From Micromonospora noduli (GTDB taxonomy: Bacteria; Actinomycetota; Actinomycetes; Mycobacteriales; Micromonosporaceae): DNA of 64,000 nt. The stretch lies in NCBI RefSeq assembly GCF_003264365.1, contig NZ_PYAK01000026.1, forward strand, positions 1 to 64,000, given 5' to 3'. Below are positions 36,442 through 45,114 of the stretch, piece by piece. The notes beneath the pieces were generated by a model, which was not told the DNA's origin, did no database searches, and saw only the letters and a program-made list of their open reading frames with translations. The translations under genes and the position numbers were made by a program. Numbering within the stretch: position 1 is the stretch's first letter; the number at the start of each line of letters is the position of its first letter.

Positions 36442-37665
36442 ATGACTTCCTCCGCTCTGGGCCGGGACTTCCGGCTCCTGTGGTCCGCGGCCGTCTCGTC
36501 CCGGTTCGGGGACGCGCTGCGTACCCCGGCACTGGCCCTGCTGGCCGCGACAGTGACCCGTGATCCGCGGATCATCGCGGCGGTCACCGTGGTCGGGCAG
36601 TTGCCGCCGCTGCTCTTCGGCCTGCTCGGCGGTGTGTACGCGGACCGCTGGGACCGCCGTCGAACGATGGCAGTGGTCGACGGGGTACGCGCTGCCGTGG
36701 TGGCGGCGCTGGCCGTGGTGGTCGCGCTCAACCGGGTCAGCGTCCTGGTGCTGCTGGTGGCGGCGTTTCTGCTCGCCACGTTGGGCACTCTCTTCGACTC
36801 CGCGTCGTTCGCGCTGCTCCCCGCGTTGGTGCCGCCGGACGCGCTGCCCCGGGCGAACGGCCGGCTCCAGGCGGGGTCGGCGGTGGCCGGTGGCTTCCTC
36901 GGAGCGCCCGCCGCCGGTCTCCTGTTCGCCGTCGCCCCGGCCCTTCCGTTCGCCCTCGACGCCGTCACCTTCGCGGCGGCCGCCCTGCTCGTGCTGGCTC
37001 TCAGTCCGCCTCTCGCTATCACCCCGGGGACTGCGCGGCGGCGCGGCTCGGTGTGGAGCGAGATCGTCGAGGGGCTGCGTTGGCTGCGGGCGCACCGGAC
37101 CCTGTGGCGGGTCACGCTGCTCACCGCCGCGAGCAACCTGGCGATCAGCGGAATCATGGCGGTGCTGGTGCTCTACGCGCTGGACGTGCTGCGGGTGCCC
37201 CCGGCCGGGTACGGGCTGTTCACCGCCGCCGCCATCGTCGGGGGCGTGGCGGGGGCGCTCGGTGCGGGGCGGCTCGCCGCCCGGCTCGGCACGGTGCCGG
37301 CGCTGCGTGCGGTGCTGGCCGTGGAGACCGTGGCGCTGACCGGGTTCGCGCTGGCTCGGCATCCGGTGTCGGGCGGGATCGCGCTGGCCGTCTTCGCCGC
37401 CGGCACCGTCGTGTGGAACAGCCTGTGGGCGTCGTACGGGCAGCGGCAGGTGCCGAGCGAACTGCTGGGCCGGGTCGGCGCGGCCCAGCGGATGGTCGGT
37501 CTGCTCACCGCACCGCTCGGGGCGGCGCTCGCCGGGTTGGCCGCCGCGGCGTACGGCACGGCGCCGGTGGCGGGCGCGGCGGCGGCGACGTTCGCGCTGG
37601 TCACCGGCGCCGCGTGGCGGACACTGCGACCGACCGCGCCCGTCGTGATGAGCCGCGCGGGCTAG
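36442..37665 (+). CDS. MFS transporter (EntS/MFS_3 type)
   Basis: Twelve-helix proton-driven exporter of 407 residues. The first half holds the MFS loop motif GGVYADRWDRRRTM (about 64-77) and the second half its weaker repeat. Sequence type resembles enterobactin- or macrolide-exporter-like MFS_3 proteins. It is divergent from the Hsp90 operon (120 bases) and converges with the FAD monooxygenase; their stop codons share CTAG. Substrate unknown; a drug efflux role would fit the monooxygenase beside it. Confidence 0.9.
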   Translation: MTSSALGRDFRLLWSAAVSSRFGDALRTPALALLAATVTRDPRIIAAVTVVGQLPPLLFGLLGGVYADRWDRRRTMAVVDGVRAAVVAALAVVVALNRVSVLVLLVAAFLLATLGTLFDSASFALLPALVPPDALPRANGRLQAGSAVAGGFLGAPAAGLLFAVAPALPFALDAVTFAAAALLVLALSPPLAITPGTARRRGSVWSEIVEGLRWLRAHRTLWRVTLLTAASNLAISGIMAVLVLYALDVLRVPPAGYGLFTAAAIVGGVAGALGAGRLAARLGTVPALRAVLAVETVALTGFALARHPVSGGIALAVFAAGTVVWNSLWASYGQRQVPSELLGRVGAAQRMVGLLTAPLGAALAGLAAAAYGTAPVAGAAAATFALVTGAAWRTLRPTAPVVMSRAG

Positions 37666-38819
37666 CCCGGCGTCCGCTCCCGGTGCGACAGCCCGGACAG
37701 GCGCAGCGCGATGCGCCGACGGGCCGGTGGGACGGCACCGAGCAGCCGGAGCAGCACGTCGCGGGCGGGCCGACGAGCCGGGGAGACGCCGGCCAACCTG
37801 GTCAGCCCGGCGGCGAAGCTCAGCACGTCCTCGGCCATCGGCCGCTGCCGGGCGCTGTAGTCGTCGAGCAGCGTCTCCGGGCCGCCGTCGAGCACGTCCG
37901 CCACTGCGGTGCCGAGCGCGACCGCGTCGCAGATGCCGAGGTTCATGCCCTGCCCACCGGCCGGGCTGTGCACGTGCCCGGCGTCGCCGGCCAGCAGCAC
38001 CGGCCCGGCGCGGAAGGTGTCGGCGATCCGGTGGTGCACCCGGAACCGGGAGCCCCAGAGCACCTCGGTCACCCGGTCGGGTCGTCGCGCCGGGCCGCGC
38101 TCGTCGAGCAACGCCTGGAGGTAGGCCGCGTCCGGTTCGGCCGGGGCGCTCGCCACGGCGGCGACCAACCGGACCACCCCACCGGGCAGCGGTGCCCAGA
38201 CCAGCGGTCCGGGCCGGGCGAGGAAGAGCGCCGCCTCGTCGCGGGGCAGCACACTGTGCACCCGCACGTCGGCGAGCACGAAGGACTCCTCGTCGCTGCC
38301 GCCGGTGAAGCCGATGCCGGCCAACTGCCGGACCGTGCTGTGCAGGCCGTCCGCACCGACCACGAACCGGGCCCGCAGCGCCTCGTCGTCGACCTGCGCG
38401 AGCATGCCGTCACCGGCGCGGCTCAGCCCGGTGAGCTGGGACGGCCGTCGTACCTGGACACCGAGTTCGGCCAACTTCTCGGTGAGCACTGCCTCGGTGA
38501 CCGCCTGGGAGACCAGCAGCGCGTAGGGGAAGCGGGACGGCAGCTCGTGGAACGGCACCGACAGCAGCACCCGGTCCCGGTCGCGCACCGTGAAACGCGG
38601 CGTCCGCACCGCCTGGGCGATCAGCGGCGCCGCGGCGTCGATCCCGTCCAGCACCTCCAGGGTGTACGCGTGCACGACGGCGGCGCGGGAGGTCGTCGGC
38701 GGCGCGGCCAACCGGTCCAGCACTGTCACCTCGACCCCGCGCCGGGCCAACGTCAACGCGGTGGCGAGACCGGTGGGGCCGGCGCCCACCACCAGAACGT
38801 CGGTGCTCGTGGGCAGCAT
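37662..38819 (-). CDS. FAD-dependent aromatic monooxygenase
   Basis: Single-component flavin hydroxylase of 385 residues. The FAD-binding GAGPTGLA (about 12-19), the RAAVVHAYTLEVLD stretch, GADGLHSTVR near 151 and GDAGHVHSPAGGQGMN near 266 are all present. This family hydroxylates phenolics or antibiotics such as tetracyclines and rifamycins. The C-terminal thioredoxin-like domain of longer members is missing. ATG at 38819 follows GGAGG by five bases. A divergent TetR gene and three operators upstream indicate induction by a substrate-like ligand. Confidence 0.9.
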   Translation of the reverse strand: MLPTSTDVLVVGAGPTGLATALTLARRGVEVTVLDRLAAPPTTSRAAVVHAYTLEVLDGIDAAAPLIAQAVRTPRFTVRDRDRVLLSVPFHELPSRFPYALLVSQAVTEAVLTEKLAELGVQVRRPSQLTGLSRAGDGMLAQVDDEALRARFVVGADGLHSTVRQLAGIGFTGGSDEESFVLADVRVHSVLPRDEAALFLARPGPLVWAPLPGGVVRLVAAVASAPAEPDAAYLQALLDERGPARRPDRVTEVLWGSRFRVHHRIADTFRAGPVLLAGDAGHVHSPAGGQGMNLGICDAVALGTAVADVLDGGPETLLDDYSARQRPMAEDVLSFAAGLTRLAGVSPARRPARDVLLRLLGAVPPARRRIALRLSGLSHRERTPG

Positions 38820-38837
38820 GGCCACCTCCAGAAACCA

Positions 38838-38912
38838 TTGCCAACATCTGTTGGCAAACACTTGTTGGCAACGCTAGGGCCCTCCTGATTGCGTGTCAAC
38901 ACCTGTTGGCCT
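38838..38912. promoter_or_regulatory. Three TetR operators between monooxygenase and tetR
   Basis: Operator 1 (38838-38857) is TTGCCAACA-TC-TGTTGGCAA, a perfect palindrome. Operator 2 (38852-38871) overlaps it by six bases and has one perfect arm. Operator 3 (38893-38912) has GTGTCAACA and TGTTGGCCT arms and covers the spacer of a tetR promoter: TTGCGT (38889-38894), 17 bases, TACGGT (38912-38917). tetR starts 7 bases after that box. The array should repress both genes. Confidence 0.8.
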
Positions 38913-38924
38913 ACGGTCGTTGGC

Positions 38925-39506
38925 ATGACCCCGTCCGCGCAGTCGACCCAGCCCCGCCGCTCCGACGCCACCCGGGCGGCGATCCTGCGAGCGGCCCGGG
39001 AACGGTTCGCGGCCGACGGCTACGAGCGCGCCACTATCCGGGCCATCGCCGCCGACGCCCAGATCGACCCGTCGATGGTGATGCGCTACTACGGCAGCAA
39101 GGAGGGGCTCTTCGCGGCGGCGGCCGAGTTCGACCTACGCCTGCCCGACCTGACCTCGGTGCCGCCAGCTCAACTCGGTGAGGTGCTGGTCCGGCACTTC
39201 CTCGCCCGCTGGGAGGGCGACGAGACCCTGGTGGCGCTGCTGCGGGCCGCCAGCACCAACCCCGGCGCGGCCGAACGCATGCGCGGCATCTTCGCCGACC
39301 AGCTCACCGCCGCGGTGGCCACGTTCGGCAGCGACCCGGCGCTGACCGCCCGACGGGCCGGCCTGGTGGCCAGTCAGGTCCTCGGCCTCGCCTTCACCCG
39401 ATACATCGTCCGCCTGCCGCCCATGGTGGACACCACGCCGGAAGAGCTGGTCTCCTGGATCGCGCCGACCCTCCAGCGCTATCTGACCGGAACGCCACCG
39501 AGCTGA
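38925..39506 (+). CDS. TetR-family repressor of the monooxygenase
   Basis: A 193-residue TetR protein with HTH at about 15-60 (RAAILRAARERFAADGYERATIRAIAADA, recognition part DPSMVMRYYGSK) and a C-terminal dimerisation and ligand domain. ATG at 38925 is chosen: TACGGT stands 7 bases before it, as in leaderless actinobacterial genes, and no Shine-Dalgarno is seen. The 19-residue-longer alternative would start inside the operators. It reads away from the monooxygenase gene and very likely binds the palindromes between them. Confidence 0.92.
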   Translation: MTPSAQSTQPRRSDATRAAILRAARERFAADGYERATIRAIAADAQIDPSMVMRYYGSKEGLFAAAAEFDLRLPDLTSVPPAQLGEVLVRHFLARWEGDETLVALLRAASTNPGAAERMRGIFADQLTAAVATFGSDPALTARRAGLVASQVLGLAFTRYIVRLPPMVDTTPEELVSWIAPTLQRYLTGTPPS

Positions 39507-39577
39507 CCCAACCTTTTCCCACCTCCCGTGCGTCTGCCAGATGACGCGTACAGCGCGACGGCCGGGGAGGGGGGCGG

Positions 39578-40126
39578 ATGGCGCCGACGAGGGACGACGG
39601 ACGCGACGGCTACCTCGCCTTCGTGGAGAACCACCAGCACCGGCTGCTCCGCGCGGCCTACCTGATCTGCGGCAACCGGCATCAGGCCGAAGACCTCCTC
39701 CAGGACGCGCTGCTGAAGCTGGCGCTGCGCTGGTCCTCGGTCCGCGACGGCGACCCCTCCGCGTACGTGCGCGCCATCCTCTACCGCGACTCGGTCTCGT
39801 GGTGGCGTCGCCGACGGCGGGAATGGCTCAGCGCCGCGCCGCCGGACCAGGTGGCCCACGACCGTGACGGCGCGTTACGGCTGACGATGCACGACGCGCT
39901 GGGCCTGCTGCCACCGCGGCAGCGGGCCGTGCTGGTGTTGCGCTACTACGAGGACCTGACCGAGGTCGCCACCGCCGAAGCGCTCGGGGTGACCGTCGGC
40001 ACCGTGAAGAGCCAGTGCCATGCGGCGCTGCGCCGACTCCGCGAGGTCGCCCCGGAACTCGCCCGCGATGCCCGACCGGGCCGAGGCTCGGCCGATCTGG
40101 CCAGCGGTCTGGAGGTGAACCCGTGA
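39578..40126 (+). CDS. SigE-family ECF sigma factor 1
   Basis: A 182-residue extracytoplasmic-function sigma factor. Region 2 (about 14-80) includes NRHQAEDLLQDALLK, binding the -10 box, and region 4 (about 108-165) includes LPPRQRAVLVLRYYEDLTE and TVGTVKSQ, the -35 reader. It belongs to the SigE family common in actinomycetes (a functional label rather than Mycobacterium SigE). ATG at 39578 has GGGGAGG upstream. It overlaps the next gene by GTGA, which makes that gene its probable antagonist or partner. Confidence 0.92.
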   Translation: MAPTRDDGRDGYLAFVENHQHRLLRAAYLICGNRHQAEDLLQDALLKLALRWSSVRDGDPSAYVRAILYRDSVSWWRRRRREWLSAAPPDQVAHDRDGALRLTMHDALGLLPPRQRAVLVLRYYEDLTEVATAEALGVTVGTVKSQCHAALRRLREVAPELARDARPGRGSADLASGLEVNP

Positions 40127-41316
40127 ACGAGCAGGAACTACGCCGACTGCTGACCGTCAGCGTCGAGGACGTGCTCCCCAGCCAGCCGGCCGCCGCCGGA
40201 TGGGAGCGGGCCCGCCGTACCCGGCGTACCCGGCGCGCCGTCGCAGTGGTCGCTCTCGCCGTGGTGCTGGTCGGTGGTGGCACTGTGGCGGCGCTGCGAC
40301 CGCCCGCCGACCCGGCGCCGGCCCCTCCGGTCGGCCCGACAGTGACCCCGACCGTCGACCCGTCCCACGCGGGTCCGGTGCAGAAACCGCCCGCCGAGCT
40401 GACCTTCCCGCCCGATCCGTTGGCCAGGCTCGGCGACCCGGCGACAGTGCCGCTCTCCGAGCGACCGGTCCAGCGGGCACTGGCGTTGTTCCAGCCGCTG
40501 ACCGAGGAGGGCAGCGAGGACGGCCCGGTTCGGGTGCTCGGCAACGACGGCGTGGTGCGCAGCCTCGACGTGGTGGCACTGGCACCCACCCGGGACGCGG
40601 GCGGCAACGAGGCAACGGCCCTGAAGCCGGGAGTGCTGTCGCCGGACGGCCGGTCGGCCGCGTTCGCGCAGACCAAAGAGCTGATCATGATCGACCTCAC
40701 CACCGCAGCCGTTCGCCGGATACCGCTCGACGGCTACCTGGAGCAGGTGGTGTGGGCGCACGACCGGGTGCTGGTCGGGGGTGACGACCGGACGTACGCG
40801 GTGGACAGGGTCACCGGGGCGGCCAGCACGATCGACGTGTCGACCTGGGAGTTGATCGCCCCCGACCCGGCCGCCGGCCGCGAGGCCCCGTTGATCGACA
40901 TGTACGGCCAGGGGGCCAGCCTGAAGCTACGCACCCGGACCGCCCGGGAGGGCGAACTCCGCTCCGAACAGCCGGTCACCGCCGCGGCGCTGCCCTCGCC
41001 CTACCAGGTCAACGAGTTCTACGGCCGAGGCTGGCTGCACGGCGAGCGACTGGCGCGGGCAGCCTGGATCACCAGCAGCGAGATCGACGGTGCCGAGGGA
41101 GCCGCGGTGCTGGACGCGCGGACCGGGGCCGTGCTGCACCTGCTCGACCTGGGCCGGGATCGCAGCAAGGGCTGCTGTGTCGTGCTGGGCTGGGACAACA
41201 AGGGCGCGGTGCTGCTCCGGCTGGAACCGGCCGCCCTGGCGCGCTGGCACCCGGAGACCGGCGAGATCACCGGCATCGTCCGCGACCTGCGCGGCGTGTT
41301 CGCACTCGCCAGCTGA
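40123..41316 (+). CDS. Membrane beta-propeller-like protein, partner of sigma 1
   Basis: A 397-residue single-pass protein. The first 35 residues are cytoplasmic, a helix spans about 39-58, and the extracytoplasmic part is beta-rich with propeller-like repeats (GVLSPDGRSAAFAQ, VWAHDRVLVGGDD). GTG at 40123 follows GGAGG and overlaps the sigma gene stop. No ZAS/CXXC zinc motif is seen, so if it is an anti-sigma factor it belongs to another class. A similar pair lies at 45.1-46.8 kb. Confidence 0.75.
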   Translation: MNEQELRRLLTVSVEDVLPSQPAAAGWERARRTRRTRRAVAVVALAVVLVGGGTVAALRPPADPAPAPPVGPTVTPTVDPSHAGPVQKPPAELTFPPDPLARLGDPATVPLSERPVQRALALFQPLTEEGSEDGPVRVLGNDGVVRSLDVVALAPTRDAGGNEATALKPGVLSPDGRSAAFAQTKELIMIDLTTAAVRRIPLDGYLEQVVWAHDRVLVGGDDRTYAVDRVTGAASTIDVSTWELIAPDPAAGREAPLIDMYGQGASLKLRTRTAREGELRSEQPVTAAALPSPYQVNEFYGRGWLHGERLARAAWITSSEIDGAEGAAVLDARTGAVLHLLDLGRDRSKGCCVVLGWDNKGAVLLRLEPAALARWHPETGEITGIVRDLRGVFALAS

Positions 41317-41337
41317 CAAGGGTCGCGTCGTCTCGAC

Positions 41338-41416
41338 GTGATCGACTCGGGTTCGTTGATATCGAGGTGTCCGAGCGAGCGGGACGGCCCGACATCAGGA
41401 AACCCGAGTCGATCAC
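41338..41416. repeat. Long GATC-containing inverted repeat (element C)
   Basis: Perfect 16-bp arms GTGATCGACTCGGGTT (41338-41353) and its inverse (41401-41416), with partial pairing continuing inward through a shared TTGAT and TCG. Total span 79 bases. It lies in the 127-base gap between the convergent propeller gene and the rhodanese gene, like element A. Confidence 0.9.
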
Positions 41417-41443
41417 ACGACGACCGACCGGTGGCCGGCTTGG

Positions 41444-42346
41444 TCAGACGGCCAGGCCGCCGGGCTGGTCGCCCTTGACGACTGGTGCCCGGACCAGGTT
41501 GCCCCACTCGGTCCACGAGCCGTCGTAGTTGCGCACCTGCGGGTAGCCCAACAGGTGCCGCAGCACGAACCAGGTGTGGCTGGACCGCTCGCCGATCCGG
41601 CAGTACGCGATCACGTCGTCGTCCGGGCTCAGCCCCAGCTGGTCGGCGTAGATCGCCTTCAGCTCGTCGGCCGACTTGAACGTGCCGTCCTCGTTGGCGG
41701 CGGACTTCCACGGCTTGCTGAGCGCGCCCGGGATGTGTCCACCGCGCAGCGCACCCTCCTGCGGGTAGTCCGGCATGTGCAGCATCTCGCCGGTGTACTC
41801 ACCTGGCGAACGGACGTCGACCAGTGGCCGACCGGAGGCGACGTGCGCCATGACCTGCTCACGGAAGGCCCGCAGCGGCGCGTCGTCGCGCAGCGGCACC
41901 GGGTAGTCGGCGCGCGGCCGAGCCGGCTTGTCCCGGGTCACCTCGCGTCCCTCGGCGATCCACTTCTGCCGGCCGCCGTCGAGCAGTCGCACATCGGCGT
42001 GACCGAAGAGCGTGAAGACCCAGAGGGCGTACGCCGCCCACCAGTTGAAGTTGTCGCCGTAGAAGACGACAGTGTCGCCCCGGCCGATGCCCTTCGCGGC
42101 ACACATCTCGGCGAAGCTCTTGGCGTCCAGGTAGTCCCGGGTCACCTGATCGTTCAGCTCCAGGTGCCAGTCGACCTTGACCGCACCGGGAATGTGACCG
42201 GATTCGTAGAGCAGCACGTCCTCGTCGGACTCGACGACGACGAGGCCCTCATCGCCCAGATGCTCGGCCAGCCACTCGGTGGTGACCAGCCGCTGCGGGT
42301 CCGCGTACGACTGGAGGCGGGGATCGGGATCGTTCGGCACAGACAT
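41444..42346 (-). CDS. Rhodanese-type sulfurtransferase
   Basis: Transfers sulfane sulfur from thiosulfate (or 3-mercaptopyruvate) to an acceptor; cytoplasmic. Two rhodanese domains span about 20-145 and 165-290; only the second has the active-site Cys, in AYCRIGERSSHTW near residue 250, and it holds the signature WVFTLFGHADV in the first. 300 residues matches CysA/SseA-type enzymes; the active loop CRIGERS resembles thiosulfate sulfurtransferases. ATG at 42346 is preceded by TACCTT (42354-42359) at seven bases, so the mRNA may be leaderless. Confidence 0.92.
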   Translation of the reverse strand: MSVPNDPDPRLQSYADPQRLVTTEWLAEHLGDEGLVVVESDEDVLLYESGHIPGAVKVDWHLELNDQVTRDYLDAKSFAEMCAAKGIGRGDTVVFYGDNFNWWAAYALWVFTLFGHADVRLLDGGRQKWIAEGREVTRDKPARPRADYPVPLRDDAPLRAFREQVMAHVASGRPLVDVRSPGEYTGEMLHMPDYPQEGALRGGHIPGALSKPWKSAANEDGTFKSADELKAIYADQLGLSPDDDVIAYCRIGERSSHTWFVLRHLLGYPQVRNYDGSWTEWGNLVRAPVVKGDQPGGLAV

Positions 42347-42365
42347 GATCCCCAAGGTACGCCGT

Positions 42366-42812
42366 TCAGGCGCGACGGTGGGCGATCCGACCAGCGACGA
42401 CGGTCACCAGACAGGTCCCGTCGACGCCGTGCACCGCGAGGTCGGCCCGCCCGGCCGACCGCAGCGTCGGCGCCACTGCGGTGGCCAGCACCAGCAGGTC
42501 GCCACGCTCGGCGGCGGCCCGCAGGGCGGGGTCGGCCAGGTGTTCCGCCAGCACCGCCGTCACCCCGGTACGCAGCAGCGCGTGCACCCGCTCACGCGGG
42601 GTCGGCGCGGGCGGCAGCGGACCGTCGTGCAGCAGACCCGGCCCCAGCGTGCCGGGCCAGCGGCGAACGCGGGCGTTGGCGTACGCCGAACTCAGCTCGG
42701 CGAGCGGGCCGACGGCCTCGATCCGGTCGCCACTGACCAGCACGGCGTGGTCGGGCAACGACTCGCCGTCGGGGTCGCGGCGCAGCAGGGCCGCCGTGTG
42801 CAGGGTGAGCAT
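42366..42812 (-). CDS. Imidazolonepropionase-like (amidohydrolase N-terminal-type) protein
   Basis: A 148-residue protein. The start (MLTLHTAALLRR, then VLVSGDRIEAVGPL) resembles the small beta-sandwich domain of amidohydrolases, and GTLGPGLLHDG recalls the strand that carries the metal-binding HxH there, but the histidines are absent and the barrel is missing. So it is not expected to be a working hydrolase. ATG at 42812 lies two bases after the stop of the GDSL gene (TGAGCATG), so the pair is coupled. Function unknown. Confidence 0.7.
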   Translation of the reverse strand: MLTLHTAALLRRDPDGESLPDHAVLVSGDRIEAVGPLAELSSAYANARVRRWPGTLGPGLLHDGPLPPAPTPRERVHALLRTGVTAVLAEHLADPALRAAAERGDLLVLATAVAPTLRSAGRADLAVHGVDGTCLVTVVAGRIAHRRA

Positions 42813-42814
42813 GC

Positions 42815-43582
42815 TCAGTCGACGAGCGGGCCGAGTTGCGGGCGCTTCGCCGTCACCGTGTCGCCGGACGACCGACCAGTCAACCGCCGCTTCACCCAGG
42901 GGGCGAGGTACTGACCGGCCCACCGCAGGTCGGAAGCGCGGGCGGCCAGCCACGGCGACGGCGCCGGGTGCGGCGGAACCATCAGCCACTCCTCGTCGCA
43001 ACCAACCCCGAGGGCGTTCAACACCTGCCCGGCGACCCGGCGGTGCCCGGCCGGGGAGAGGTGCAGCCGGTCGGTGCTCCAGAGCATGGGGTTGAGGAAC
43101 GTGTCGTCGGCGTACAGGTCGACCATGATGGCGCCGTGCCGCTCGGCGGTCTCGCCGACCGCCTGGTTGAGCAGCTGCACCCGGGGGGCGACGAGGCGTT
43201 GGCCGGGCAGTCGGGCCATCACGTCCGCGAACCGGAAGAGAAGCACGTCCGCGCCGCCCGAGCGCAGTTGCCGGACCACCTCGTCGAAGCGGGCGACAAG
43301 CGTGTCCGGGTCGAAGGTGCGGCGCAGCACGTCGTTGCCACCGGCCGCGAAACTGATCAGGTCCGGCTTCATCGCCACGGCGGAGGGCACCTGCTCGGCG
43401 ACCACGCTGGGGAAGAGCCGGCCCCGGATGGCCAGGTTCGCGTACCGGAAATCGGGCCCCGCGTCGGCGGCGAGCCGGGTCGCCACCAGGTCCGCCCAGC
43501 CCCGGAAGGTGCCGTCCGGGTACGCGTCGTCCATACCCTCGGTGAAGCTGTCCCCGACCGCGACAAAACTGCGCCAGCGCAC
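42815..43582 (-). CDS. SGNH/GDSL-family hydrolase
   Basis: Ser esterase/lipase-type fold of 255 residues without signal peptide. The blocks are present: VAVGDSFTEG (catalytic Ser about residue 12), AAGGND near 88 with the oxyanion Asn, and DRLHLSPAGH near 180 with catalytic Asp and His. GTG at 43582 is preceded by AGGGAGG at good spacing; earlier starts add non-conserved residues. Intracellular location suggests a small-ester or acyl-thioester substrate. Coupled to the small amidohydrolase-like gene. Confidence 0.92.
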   Translation of the reverse strand: MRWRSFVAVGDSFTEGMDDAYPDGTFRGWADLVATRLAADAGPDFRYANLAIRGRLFPSVVAEQVPSAVAMKPDLISFAAGGNDVLRRTFDPDTLVARFDEVVRQLRSGGADVLLFRFADVMARLPGQRLVAPRVQLLNQAVGETAERHGAIMVDLYADDTFLNPMLWSTDRLHLSPAGHRRVAGQVLNALGVGCDEEWLMVPPHPAPSPWLAARASDLRWAGQYLAPWVKRRLTGRSSGDTVTAKRPQLGPLVD

Positions 43583-43695
43583 CCGCGCCTCCCTCACGCC
43601 ACTCGTTGCCTGCGGCGACCAGTCTGTCACCGCAGGAACGCCCGGCACCGCCCCGAATCCAGTACGTGTCGGAGGTCATTGCGCAGACGACGGGC

Positions 43696-43727
43696 GGAAC
43701 CGGCCACCCCCGTGAGTGGCCGGTCCC
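43696..43727 (-). terminator. Hairpin downstream of the lipoprotein gene
   Basis: Arms 43696-43707 and 43716-43727 pair over 12 positions with one mismatch, around CCCCGTGA. It lies about 30 bases past the stop of the leftward lipoprotein gene. Confidence 0.65.
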
Positions 43728-43755
43728 TCGTACCCGGTGACGCCGCACCGGGAGC

Positions 43756-44886
43756 TCAGCCCAGCAGACCGCCCCACGGCTGGCCGGCGGGCACCGACGC
43801 GGTGGCCAGCACCCGGCCGCTGGCGGCGTACCGGACCAACCGGTACGCCGGCGCACCGTCGGCCGGCGTCGCCGCGTTGACCTGCACCACCGAGCCGCCG
43901 TCGGCCAGGACGACCCCGTCGATGGCTTCGCCGTGCCCGGTCGGCTGCTTCCACGCCGAGTCCACCGGCGCCAGCTCAGTGACGGCCCCGCTGGCGGCGT
44001 CGAGCCGGTAGTTGCGGAACCGCCAGCCGCAGCCACATCCCCCGGGGCTGGTCGTGTGGGCGCTGATCACCAGCGTCCGGCCGTTGCCGGAGATCGCCGC
44101 CACCCCACCAATGACGAGGCCGGCGGGGAGGCGCGGGCTGATCGCGCGTCGGACGCCTCGCTCGTCCCCGATCGCCACGGTCTGCGCGCCGACCTGGGCG
44201 ATCCATCCGCCGGACACCGTCGGGCACTTCGGGTAGTGGGTGGCGAGCACCTTCCGCCCGGTCCCGTCGGCGTTGACCGCGATGAGCGTCAGCTCTTTCT
44301 CCCGCCCCAGGCCGTACAGCACCCGCCCGGAGTCGAGCCAGCTCGGCGCGCAGGTCTGCTGACCCTGGGTCGGGATGACGTGCCGCTTCGTGCCGTCGAA
44401 CGCGCTGATCACCAGCCGGCGGGCGGACCCTTCCATCCAGGCCACCCGTCGGCCGTCCGGAGAGACGGCGAGCGGGCCGTTGAGGGCTTTACCGTTCTCG
44501 CGACGACCCGAACGCACCAACTCCCACGTCCCAGCGGGGGTACGCCGCCAGATCCGGGCCGGGTCGTTCTCCTTCTGGCCGTGCTCCTCGGCGGTGTACC
44601 AGGTCAGTTGCGGCCACTGCGTCGAGCCGACGGCCGGGCGGGCCGGCGCGACGGCCGGAGCCGCATCCGGCACGGAGCCGCCGGTGCCGGCGGCCGAGGT
44701 GTCGCCGGCCGAGGGAGCGGCAGTGGCGGTGGCGGTTTCGGCCGGAGCGGGCGCGGTCTTCGGGTCGGCGGAGCCGCAGGCAGCGGCACCGAATGCCAGG
44801 AGCAGCAGGGCGGCCGTACCGGCGAGCGCGCCGGAGCGACGGACCGAGGCGGGACGGGTGGTGTGGGTGAACGGGCCGAGGTTCAT
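43756..44886 (-). CDS. Beta-propeller lipoprotein
   Basis: A 376-residue exported lipoprotein: N-terminal signal with the lipobox ending GAAAC (Cys37), an Ala/Pro/Thr linker, then a TolB/WD40-like beta-propeller with repeats such as LAVSPDGRRVAWMEG and LVISAFDGTKRHV. Its fold resembles the partner proteins of the two sigma factors nearby but it has a lipid anchor instead of a helix. ATG at 44886 has an AAAGGA-type site eight bases upstream; ATG at 44895 is too close to it. Possibly a surface sensor; no enzyme motif. Confidence 0.78.
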   Translation of the reverse strand: MNLGPFTHTTRPASVRRSGALAGTAALLLLAFGAAACGSADPKTAPAPAETATATAAPSAGDTSAAGTGGSVPDAAPAVAPARPAVGSTQWPQLTWYTAEEHGQKENDPARIWRRTPAGTWELVRSGRRENGKALNGPLAVSPDGRRVAWMEGSARRLVISAFDGTKRHVIPTQGQQTCAPSWLDSGRVLYGLGREKELTLIAVNADGTGRKVLATHYPKCPTVSGGWIAQVGAQTVAIGDERGVRRAISPRLPAGLVIGGVAAISGNGRTLVISAHTTSPGGCGCGWRFRNYRLDAASGAVTELAPVDSAWKQPTGHGEAIDGVVLADGGSVVQVNAATPADGAPAYRLVRYAASGRVLATASVPAGQPWGGLLG

Positions 44887-45067
44887 CGTTTCCATCCTTT
44901 GTGGAGGCATACCGTGTCTGACACCACCCAAGACGAGCGCCCGGCCGCGGCGAGTTGCCGCCGTGGCGCGCTACTACCGGACAGTCGGATCCGCTCGCAC
45001 CGGCAACCTTTTCCGCAGTTCACCGACCGTGATCAACACTGGGCCGTCGACGGTGCGCAGACGCAGA

Positions 45068-45100
45068 AAGGGCGGGCCACCCGAGGGTGACCCGCCCCTT
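45068..45100 (-). terminator. Terminator of the sigma 2 operon
   Basis: AAGGGCGGGCCACCC (45068-45082) pairs with GGGTGACCCGCCCCTT (45085-45100) with a one-base bulge and one mismatch. It lies 14 bases after the stop of the leftward propeller gene. Confidence 0.75.
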
Positions 45101-45114
45101 CTCGCGCCGACCGG

